Positions 1-5,052 of a stretch of 5,126 bases of DNA are shown piece by piece; positions within the stretch are counted from its first letter, which is position 1; every line of letters starts with the position of its first letter. A program made the position numbers and the translations under genes. This stretch comes from Solirubrobacterales bacterium (GTDB lineage: Bacteria > Actinomycetota > Thermoleophilia > Solirubrobacterales > Solirubrobacteraceae). Where the stretch lies: positions 1 to 5,126 of the forward strand of contig PMKB01000036.1 of assembly GCA_003157595.1 (NCBI GenBank), in the 5' to 3' direction. Below the pieces are notes generated by a model. It was given only the letters and a program-made list of their open reading frames with translations. It searched no databases and had not been told where the DNA came from.

Positions 1-1
1 G

Positions 2-1537
2 GAGACGGCCTACGTGACGTATTTCGACGGAGGCTGGAGGGCCTTCGGCGGGACCAGCACGGCGACACCGGTGTGGGCGGCGCTGGTCGCCCTGGCCGAC
101 TCAAGCGGCCTGCCTGGCTGCAAATCACCGGCGACGGCCGCCACGCGCCTTGGCTTCCTCAACCCGCTGCTATACGAGATCGCCGCCGGAGACGACCACG
201 CCGACGCGTTCGACGACATCACCGTTGGCGACAACAGCGGCTACTTCGGCGCCACAAATCCCTACGGCTCCTATCCCAACGGCGCTTATCCCGCGACGCC
301 CGGCTACGACATGGCAAGCGGCCTGGGGACGCCGATCGCCACCACCGGCGGGTCCTCGCCGGGCCTGGTGGCACAGCTGTGCACAGCAAACGCGACACCG
401 CTGAGCGCCGCGCCGGCGGTCAGCGGGCTGACCGCGAGCGAGGCCTCGCCGGGCTCGACCGTCACGGTCGACGGCAGCGGCTTCACGCGCTACACCGCCG
501 TCTGGTTCGGCGGCGTGGTCGCCGCGGCCGTGGACGACATCAGCCCCACACAGCTGCTCGCGACAGTTCCCCAGGGCAGCGGGTCGGTCGACGTCACCGT
601 CACCGACCTCGCCGGCTGGAGCACGACCAAGCCCACGGACGTCTTCACCTACAGCCCGACCGCGCGGATCATCTCACCGGTCTCCGGCGCGGTCTACAGC
701 CAGGGCCAGCACGTGACGGCGTCCTACTCGTGCACCGCCTTCGGCGCGGGCCCGACCAGCTGCAGCGGACCGGCCGCCAGCGGCACCACGATCGACACCT
801 CCGCGGTCGGTGTCCACGATTTTCCGGTCACCGCGGTCGACGCCAACGGCTTCAGCACCACCACCGCGGCTGCATACACCGTTGTCGCTCCGCCATCGAT
901 TGCGATCAGCGAGCCCGCCCCTGGCGGCGTCTACGCCCAGCGCCAGGAGCTCAATGCGAAGTTCACCTGCGCCGCCAGCGCTCCGGCCACGATCACCGGC
1001 TGCGCAGGCACCGTCGGGGCGGGCGCCGCGGTCAACACCGCCACGCTCGGCACGCACAGCTTCACCGTCGCCGCCACCGACAGCCAGGGCACGACCTCGA
1101 CGCTGACCGCGAGTTACACCGTGGTGGCCATGCTGCCGCAGATCACCAGGCTGCGCCAGACGGCAGCGAAGTGGCTCGAAAGTGCCAGCAACAGGCTGCG
1201 GCTGCCAATCGGAACGACGTTCTCGTTCTCGCTCGACCAGGCCGCGCGCGTCAAGCTCAGCTTCACGCGATTGGCCGACGGGCGCGTGGCCGCCGGGCGC
1301 TGTGTCTCCCCACCGCTCGCCGGACCTCGTGCGCGACGCTGCACGCGCAGCCTCTCCGCCGGCACGCTGACGGTCCCGGCGCAGCCGGGCACCAACGCGT
1401 TGCGCTTCGCCGGCAAGACCTCGGTCGGCCGCCTGCCTGCCGGCACCTACACCGTCATCCTGCGCGCGACGGGTCTCAGCGGCCGCCCGTCGGCGGCCGT
1501 GGCGTTGCTGTTCACGATCGCGGCGCCGAAGCGCTAG
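2..1537 (+). CDS. Secreted sedolisin-family (peptidase S53) serine protease with C-terminal IPT and Ig-like domains, 5'-truncated by the window edge
   Basis: The reading frame is open from base 2 (E-T-A-Y...), so the GTG at base 14 is internal and the gene starts outside the window; 511 residues are visible, ending in TAG. Residues 16-23 (FGGTSTAT, then PVWAAL) match the S53 catalytic-serine block, with Ser19 (codon 56-58) as the nucleophile. FDDITVGDN around residues 70-78 and PGYDMASGLGTP around 100-111 match the sedolisin calcium site, with Asp72, Ile73 and Asp103 as likely ligands. The catalytic domain ends near residue 127. An IPT/TIG-like domain follows (about 138-218), then two related Ig-like repeats (about 222-295 and 299-375), each with a Cys pair (244/254 and 323/334). 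A C-terminal beta domain (about 378-511) has another pair (434/447). Sedolisins are secreted acid-tolerant endopeptidases; the catalytic Glu/Asp and any signal peptide would lie upstream. A pseudo-protease cannot be excluded from this fragment. Confidence 0.9.
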   Translation, partial: ETAYVTYFDGGWRAFGGTSTATPVWAALVALADSSGLPGCKSPATAATRLGFLNPLLYEIAAGDDHADAFDDITVGDNSGYFGATNPYGSYPNGAYPATPGYDMASGLGTPIATTGGSSPGLVAQLCTANATPLSAAPAVSGLTASEASPGSTVTVDGSGFTRYTAVWFGGVVAAAVDDISPTQLLATVPQGSGSVDVTVTDLAGWSTTKPTDVFTYSPTARIISPVSGAVYSQGQHVTASYSCTAFGAGPTSCSGPAASGTTIDTSAVGVHDFPVTAVDANGFSTTTAAAYTVVAPPSIAISEPAPGGVYAQRQELNAKFTCAASAPATITGCAGTVGAGAAVNTATLGTHSFTVAATDSQGTTSTLTASYTVVAMLPQITRLRQTAAKWLESASNRLRLPIGTTFSFSLDQAARVKLSFTRLADGRVAAGRCVSPPLAGPRARRCTRSLSAGTLTVPAQPGTNALRFAGKTSVGRLPAGTYTVILRATGLSGRPSAAVALLFTIAAPKR

Positions 1538-1603
1538 CGATCGCAGGCACGCGATCCGCGGGTGTTGGGCGCCACGACGAGCGCCGAGTGACGCGGTTTG
1601 CGG
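1538..1603. terminator. Convergent intergenic spacer with two weak hairpins, possible terminator
   Basis: This 66-base gap separates the convergent protease and lipoprotein genes. Two perfect but short inverted repeats are visible: GATCGC at 1539-1544 pairing with GCGATC at 1551-1556 (6-base loop, immediately after the protease stop codon), and GGCGC at 1568-1572 pairing with GCGCC at 1581-1585 (8-base loop). Neither is followed by a T-run on either strand, so they are not classical intrinsic terminators. U-tract-less hairpins have been proposed to act in high-GC actinobacteria, but such short stems also arise by chance at this base composition. Confidence 0.22.
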
Positions 1604-1831
1604 CTATGGACTTGAGGCGTTCGCCGAGGCGTCGCTCTGTGCCTCGCGCTCAGTCTTGGCGACGACGCTCTGCGCCGCGCGGATATCGCGCTGGAGGCCC
1701 GGCAGCGGCGTCGCGGACGGCTTGATAACGGCCGGCGTGCCGCAGCCGCCGATCAGCGCGGCACCCGCGAGCGCGAGCACGAGCACGGCCGGCGCTCGCG
1801 CTCGGGTGCGCCGATGGTGTGGAACGCTCAT
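1604..1831 (-). CDS. Small putative lipoprotein of unknown function
   Basis: A 75-residue protein with a textbook lipoprotein signal: a positively charged N-region (HHRRTRAR, residues 5-12), a hydrophobic stretch (about 14-27) and a lipobox ALIGGC with the acylated Cys at residue 30. Removal of the signal would leave a 46-residue mature peptide: a Pro/Thr-rich tether, then a charged stretch probably helical (LQRDIRAAQSVVAKTEREAQ), then a Ser/Ala tail. The ATG at 1831 is chosen because GAAAGGTGA (minus strand, 1846-1838) lies 6 bases upstream. A GTG directly before it (1834) is only 3 bases from that site but remains possible and would add one residue. I recognise no family. A membrane-anchored position outside the cytoplasmic membrane is the only supported inference. 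It is divergent from the MgtE/CBS gene and convergent with the protease gene. Confidence 0.7.
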   Translation of the reverse strand: MSVPHHRRTRARAPAVLVLALAGAALIGGCGTPAVIKPSATPLPGLQRDIRAAQSVVAKTEREAQSDASANASSP

Positions 1832-1837
1832 CACTCT

Positions 1838-1846
1838 TCACCTTTC
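1838..1846 (-). promoter_or_regulatory. Ribosome binding site of the lipoprotein gene
   Basis: GAAAGGTGA on the minus strand is strongly complementary to the 16S rRNA 3' end. Its 6-base distance to the ATG at 1831 favours that codon over the GTG at 1834. Confidence 0.6.
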
Positions 1847-1854
1847 GGCAGCCC

Positions 1855-1874
1855 CCGGGCCGGCATTAGCCCGG
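1855..1874. promoter_or_regulatory. Inverted repeat between divergent genes, candidate operator
   Basis: CCGGGC (1855-1860) and GCCCGG (1869-1874) form perfect 6-base arms around an 8-base AT-richer centre (CGGCATTA). It sits in the 91-base divergent gap between the lipoprotein start (1831) and the MgtE/CBS start (1923), where promoters for both genes must lie. Just downstream TCGAC occurs twice with an 11-base period (1876-1880 and 1887-1891), about one helical turn. A regulator site is possible. The arms are pure G/C, so chance is a serious alternative, and I could not place convincing -35/-10 pairs for either gene. Confidence 0.25.
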
Positions 1875-1911
1875 ATCGACACCTTTTCGACCCCCCAACC
1901 CACTACTCTGT

Positions 1912-1915
1912 GGAG
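1912..1915 (+). promoter_or_regulatory. Ribosome binding site fixing the start of the MgtE/CBS gene
   Basis: GGAG lies 7 bases before the ATG at 1923. The same frame is open back to an ATG at 1656, but that longer version would run antisense through the whole lipoprotein gene and would add residues not resembling any domain, so 1923 is the start. Confidence 0.65.
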
Positions 1916-1922
1916 CACGGCG

Positions 1923-3182
1923 ATGCCTGACGGCGTTCTCCACCTCTCCTCGCTCGCGGGGAGCCCGCTGCTCGACTCGGCCGGCGAACGGCTCGGCCGC
2001 GTGGATGACCTTGTGGCGCGACTCGACCTCGCGGACCCGCTGCCGCCGGTGATCGGGCTGCGCGCGGCGATCGGCGGACGGCTGCTGTTCGTCCCCGCCA
2101 ACCGCATCGCGCGCATGGAGCCGGGCGGCGCGCACACCTCGACGACGAAGCTGAACCTCGCCCAGTTCGAGCGCCGGCCCGGCGAGATCCTGCTGCGTTC
2201 GGATGTGCTCGGACGCAGCATGATCAACGTCAACACGGCGCGCCTGGTGCGCGCCGGCGAGGTCGAGCTGACCCACCAGGATGGCGCCTGGCGGGTCACC
2301 GGCATCGATCCGAGCCTCGGCGCCCGCTTCCGGCGCCTGCTACCGCACCGCCTGCGCAGCGAGCAGGGCGCGCACCCGGGGTTCGTCCCATGGCCCGAGC
2401 TCGAGCCGTTCGTCGGGCACGTACCGACGTCTCGCCTGCGCCTGGCCCACCGTCGGATCGCCGCGCTGCACCCGGCGCAGATCGCCGACCTCGTCGAGGC
2501 CGCGAGCCATGAGGAGGGCGAGGAGATCCTGGAGGCCGTTGGACAGGACAAGGAGCTTGAGGCGGACGTGTTCGAGGAACTGGACGACGAGCACCAGCTC
2601 GAGTTCCTCGACCAGCGCTCCGACCGCGAGGTGGCCGCCGTGCTCTCGCGGATGGCGAGCGATGACGCGGCCGACCTGTTGCTCGAGATCAAACAGGAGC
2701 GACGCCTCCCCGTGCTCGACCTGATGCCGCTGGCGAAGCAGCGCAAGATCAAGGGCCTGCTCGGCTACAACCCGTCGACCGCCGGCGGTGTGATGAGCCC
2801 GGACTTCGTCGCCGTGCCCCGCGAAGCGACCGTCGCGACGGCGATCGCCGCCGCTCGCGCGCACGATGTCGCCTCAGACAGCCTGTACGCGATTCTGCTG
2901 ACCAACGCCGACGGCGCGCTGAGCGGCGTGGTCACCGCCGGCCAGCTGATCCGCGCCGCCGCGGACCAGACGCTCGATTCGCTCGCCGACGCCAACGCCC
3001 CGTCCGTCGGCGCCGAGGCCGAGATCCCGGAGGTCGCGCGGCTGATGACCGACTACAACCTGATCTCACTGCCGGTCGTCGACGCCGACGCCCGGCCGAT
3101 CGGCGTCGTCTCGGTTGACGACATCCTCGAGCTGACGCTGCCGGAGCAGTGGCGGCGCCGCTACGGGCTCGCTCGCGAGTAG
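1923..3182 (+). CDS. Soluble PRC-barrel / MgtE-N / dual-CBS protein, putative Mg2+ sensor subunit for the downstream transporter
   Basis: A 419-residue protein without transmembrane segments. Residues about 7-66 resemble a PRC-barrel half (LAGSPLLDSAGERLGRVDDL ... FVPANRI) and about 88-130 a second similar beta unit. Residues about 177-280 form the MgtE N-terminal superhelical domain: HPAQIADLVE at 183-192, then Asp/Glu-rich helical repeats such as EELDDEHQLEFLDQRSDREV. The linker YNPSTAGGVMSPDFVAVP (282-299) is the MgtE signature entering CBS1 (about 287-345); CBS2 spans about 350-405 and ends with LPVVDADARPIGVVSVDDIL. In MgtE Mg2+ channels this N-domain/CBS unit binds Mg2+ in the cytosol and closes the pore; here the chain stops at residue 419 with no channel domain. 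The acidic residues typical of the sensor are retained. The same-strand Nramp-type transporter 213 bases downstream suggests that this protein senses Mg2+ (or a nucleotide through CBS) and gates or stabilises that transporter. The domains are clear; the partnership is inferred. Confidence 0.92.
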   Translation: MPDGVLHLSSLAGSPLLDSAGERLGRVDDLVARLDLADPLPPVIGLRAAIGGRLLFVPANRIARMEPGGAHTSTTKLNLAQFERRPGEILLRSDVLGRSMINVNTARLVRAGEVELTHQDGAWRVTGIDPSLGARFRRLLPHRLRSEQGAHPGFVPWPELEPFVGHVPTSRLRLAHRRIAALHPAQIADLVEAASHEEGEEILEAVGQDKELEADVFEELDDEHQLEFLDQRSDREVAAVLSRMASDDAADLLLEIKQERRLPVLDLMPLAKQRKIKGLLGYNPSTAGGVMSPDFVAVPREATVATAIAAARAHDVASDSLYAILLTNADGALSGVVTAGQLIRAAADQTLDSLADANAPSVGAEAEIPEVARLMTDYNLISLPVVDADARPIGVVSVDDILELTLPEQWRRRYGLARE

Positions 3183-3192
3183 ACTTTCCCGT

Positions 3193-3205
3193 GCCCGAAT
3201 CGGGC
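3193..3205 (+). terminator. Short hairpin just after the MgtE/CBS stop codon
   Basis: GCCCG (3193-3197) and CGGGC (3201-3205) form a perfect stem with a 3-base loop, 10 bases after the stop codon. It is followed by TATTG rather than a U-run. It could be a weak terminator or attenuator separating the two genes, or simply a 3'-end stabilising hairpin. Confidence 0.25.
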
Positions 3206-3206
3206 T

Positions 3207-3224
3207 ATTGACAGGACATTGACA
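3207..3224 (+). promoter_or_regulatory. Two direct ATTGACA repeats, candidate promoter or operator of the transporter gene
   Basis: ATTGACA occurs at 3207-3213 and again at 3218-3224, separated by GGAC, giving an 11-base period. Each copy contains the consensus sigma-70 -35 hexamer TTGACA. At normal spacing the -10 candidates are poor (CAGATA at 3241-3246 is 16 bases after the second copy), so the promoter reading is tentative. Same-face spacing of an exact heptamer also fits a regulator binding as a tandem. Either way the transporter gene may have its own transcription start, independent of the MgtE/CBS gene. Confidence 0.35.
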
Positions 3225-3250
3225 CCGTGGACGACCCCAGCAGATACGAA

Positions 3251-3390
3251 GACGGCGAACCCCCGCGAAGTAGCGGTCGCGTGGTGCTGCGCTGCGGCGT
3301 CCTCACCTGGAGTCATTACCTGACATCCGGCTGACGGACCTCCACGGCGCCCGTCCCGCGACCCACGGCGCGGACCCCGAAAGGAGGTGA
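3251..3390 (+). promoter_or_regulatory. Candidate structured 5' leader RNA with Shine-Dalgarno-sequestering potential
   Basis: The leader of the transporter gene can fold into several local stems. GCGA (3255-3258) and CCGC (3263-3266) pair with the contiguous GCGGTCGC (3273-3280) around a 6-base loop. TCCG (3326-3329) pairs with CGGA (3335-3338). GTCC-C-GCG (3353-3360) pairs with CGCGGAC (3369-3375) with one bulge. Two segments are complementary to the ribosome binding site: TCACCT (3303-3308) to AGGTGA (3385-3390), and ACCTCC (3338-3343) to GGAGGT (3383-3388). TGGAG (3308-3312) can pair with CTCCA (3340-3344), which would block the second of these, so two mutually exclusive folds exist. This is the layout of a translational riboswitch or attenuator. 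I see none of the conserved blocks I know for the M-box (Mg2+) or yybP-ykoY (Mn2+) riboswitches, so no known class is assigned. Stems were found by eye without energy calculation. Confidence 0.4.
3379..3390 (+). promoter_or_regulatory. Unusually strong Shine-Dalgarno of the transporter gene
   Basis: GAAAGGAGGTGA is a 12-base uninterrupted match to the complement of the usual 16S rRNA 3' tail. It sits 5 bases before the ATG at 3396. The frame also contains a GTG at 3387, but that codon lies inside the ribosome binding site itself, so 3396 is the real start. Confidence 0.85.
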
Positions 3391-3395
3391 ACAGG

Positions 3396-5024
3396 ATGAC
3401 GGCGACGCCCGAGCGCAAGCGCGCGGTGCTCGACAGCGCCCATGTCGGCGACATCCAGGGCGCCTTCGGGACGATCGGCCAGCACGACACCGGCGCGCGG
3501 CGCAGCTGGCGCGCGCGGGCGCTGGCACTTCTGGCGATCGTCGGTCCGGGGCTGATCGTGATGGTCGGCGACAACGACGCCGGCGGCGTTGCGACCTACT
3601 CCCAGGCCGGCCAGAACTACGGAACGAGCCTGCTGTGGGTGCTGTTGCTGCTGATCCCGGTCCTGATCGTCAACCAGGAGATGGTCGTCCGGCTCGGCGC
3701 GGTCACCGGCGTCGGCCACGCCCGCCTGATCAATGAGCGTTTCGGGCGCTTCTGGGGCTGGTTCTCGGTCGGCGACCTGTTCCTGCTGAACTTCCTGACG
3801 ATCGTCACCGAGTTCATCGGCGTCAGCCTCGCGCTGTCCTATTTCGGGATCTCGCCATACATATCGGTGCCGATCGCCGCCGTGCTGCTGGTCGCGATCA
3901 CCGCCAGCGGCAGCTTTCGGCGCTGGGAACGCGTGATGTTCGTATTCATCTTCGCCAACCTGCTCACGATCCCGCTGTTCTTCATGTCCCACCCGCAGAT
4001 CGGGCCGGTCGCGCGCGACTTCTTCGTACCTTCGATCGCAGGCGGCGCCGGCTCGACCTCCGTGCTACTGATCATCGCGATCGTCGGCACGACGGTCGCG
4101 CCGTGGCAGCTGTTCTTCCAGCAGTCCAACGTGATCGACAAGCGCATCACGCCGCGCTGGATCAACTATGAGCGCCTCGACACCTGGATCGGCGCGATCG
4201 TCGTGGTGCTCGGCGCCGGCGCTCTGATCGCGGTCTCCGCCTTCGCGTTCAGGGCCACGCCGCTCTACGGGCACTTCACCAACGCGCTGGGCACGGCGAA
4301 CGGGCTCAAGCTCCAACTCGGATCGGTGGCCGGAGCTTTCTTCGCGCTGGTCCTGTTGAACGCGTCGCTGATCGGCGCTGCGGCGCTGACGCTCTCGACG
4401 AGTTACGCCTTCGGTGACATGTTCGGCACGAAGAGCTCGCTGCATCGCAGCTTCGCCGACGCGAAGTCGTTCTACCTGATCTTCGCCGGGCTGATCGCGG
4501 GCGCCGCGGCCATCGTGCTGATCCCGGGTGCGCCGCTCGGTGTGATCACGACCTCGGTGCAGGCGCTCGCCGGCGTGCTGCTGCCCAGCGCAACCGTCTT
4601 CCTGCTGTTGCTGTGCAACGACCGCGCAGTGCTCGGCCCGTGGCGCAACCCGACCTGGCTGAACATCCTCGCGACGGTGATCGTCGCGGTGCTCGTCCTG
4701 CTCTCGCTGATCCTGATGGTGACGACCGTCTTCCCGGCGATCGACGTCACGCGCTTCGCGCTGATCGGCGGCGGCGCCTTCGCGGCCGTGCTGCTCGCGT
4801 TCGGCGCCTGGATCCTCCACAGCAGCCGCGGAGCCGGCGAGGTGACCGTGATCGACGAGAGCCCGACCGTCCCCAAGGCGCAGTGGACGATGCCGCAGCT
4901 CACGTTCCTGGAGCCCGCGGTCTGGTCGACCGGCAAGAAGGCGGCGATGCTCGGGCTGCGGGGCTACCTCGTCGTGTCGGTGGTGCTGCTGATCGTCAAG
5001 GCAGTACAGCTCGGCGGTGCCTGA
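3396..5024 (+). CDS. Nramp-superfamily (SLC11) divalent metal transporter, NRMT-like, probable Mg2+ (or Mg2+/Mn2+) uptake
   Basis: A 542-residue polytopic membrane protein. GPGLIVMVGDNDAGGVATYS (residues 50-69) is the Nramp TM1 block, but the DPGN metal motif reads D61-A-G-G64. TM6, GTTVAPWQLFFQQS (231-244), has A235 where Nramps have the coordinating Met of MPHN, T232 for the Ala and W237 for the His. TM3 reads LTIVTEFIG (134-142): the Glu is kept (E139), while the Asp of the usual DxxE is Ile136. LLPSATVFLLLLCNDR (395-410) followed by NPTWLNIL matches the TM10-TM11 region. Canonical helices span about 43-445; two further hydrophobic segments (about 452-474 and 522-538) around a polar loop extend the C-terminus. 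In MntH-type proteins the Met selects transition metals and the Asp/His serve proton coupling. Their loss resembles the NRMT magnesium transporters, described as H+-uncoupled. Residues 1-42 are a polar cytosolic tail. The superfamily is certain; Mg2+ preference is inferred from the site and from the MgtE/CBS neighbour. Confidence 0.95.
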   Translation: MTATPERKRAVLDSAHVGDIQGAFGTIGQHDTGARRSWRARALALLAIVGPGLIVMVGDNDAGGVATYSQAGQNYGTSLLWVLLLLIPVLIVNQEMVVRLGAVTGVGHARLINERFGRFWGWFSVGDLFLLNFLTIVTEFIGVSLALSYFGISPYISVPIAAVLLVAITASGSFRRWERVMFVFIFANLLTIPLFFMSHPQIGPVARDFFVPSIAGGAGSTSVLLIIAIVGTTVAPWQLFFQQSNVIDKRITPRWINYERLDTWIGAIVVVLGAGALIAVSAFAFRATPLYGHFTNALGTANGLKLQLGSVAGAFFALVLLNASLIGAAALTLSTSYAFGDMFGTKSSLHRSFADAKSFYLIFAGLIAGAAAIVLIPGAPLGVITTSVQALAGVLLPSATVFLLLLCNDRAVLGPWRNPTWLNILATVIVAVLVLLSLILMVTTVFPAIDVTRFALIGGGAFAAVLLAFGAWILHSSRGAGEVTVIDESPTVPKAQWTMPQLTFLEPAVWSTGKKAAMLGLRGYLVVSVVLLIVKAVQLGGA

Positions 5025-5040
5025 GCGCGCCGGGGACACA

Positions 5041-5052
5041 GCTCGCGCGAGC
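5041..5052. other. Perfect 12-base palindrome downstream of the transporter gene
   Basis: GCTCGCGCGAGC is self-complementary and starts 16 bases after the transporter stop codon. As RNA it would give only a 4-base stem with a 4-base loop, with no U-run after it, so a terminator role is weakly supported. It straddles the start of the tandem repeat. Confidence 0.3.

Noticed and set aside
56..58. Assigning the protease to the subtilisin family (S8) because of its GTSxATP-like serine motif
   Set aside because: The downstream DDIT and PGYDxxSGLGTP calcium-site blocks are characteristic of sedolisins (S53).
73..1725. 550-codon plus-strand frame overlapping the protease gene
   Set aside because: Arg/His-rich out-of-frame translation of a GC-rich gene. 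It overruns the protease stop codon and the lipoprotein gene without any domain.
1904..1909. TACTCT as a -10 box for the MgtE/CBS gene
   Set aside because: It fits TANNNT, but transcription would start at or inside the ribosome binding site at 1912-1915, and no -35 hexamer lies 16-18 bases upstream.
1656..1922. N-terminal extension of the MgtE/CBS protein from an ATG at 1656
   Set aside because: It runs antisense through the whole lipoprotein gene, lacks a plausible ribosome binding site and adds no domain, whereas the ATG at 1923 has GGAG at good spacing.
1838..2752. Long minus-strand open frame (304 codons) opposite the MgtE/CBS gene
   Set aside because: Ser/Arg-rich low-complexity translation with no recognisable motif; the plus strand has MgtE-N and CBS domains.
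3251..3390. Known Mg2+ (M-box) or Mn2+ (yybP-ykoY) riboswitch upstream of the transporter
   Set aside because: I searched by eye for the conserved M-box blocks and the yybP-ykoY loop sequences and did not find them. Only an unclassified structured leader is claimed.
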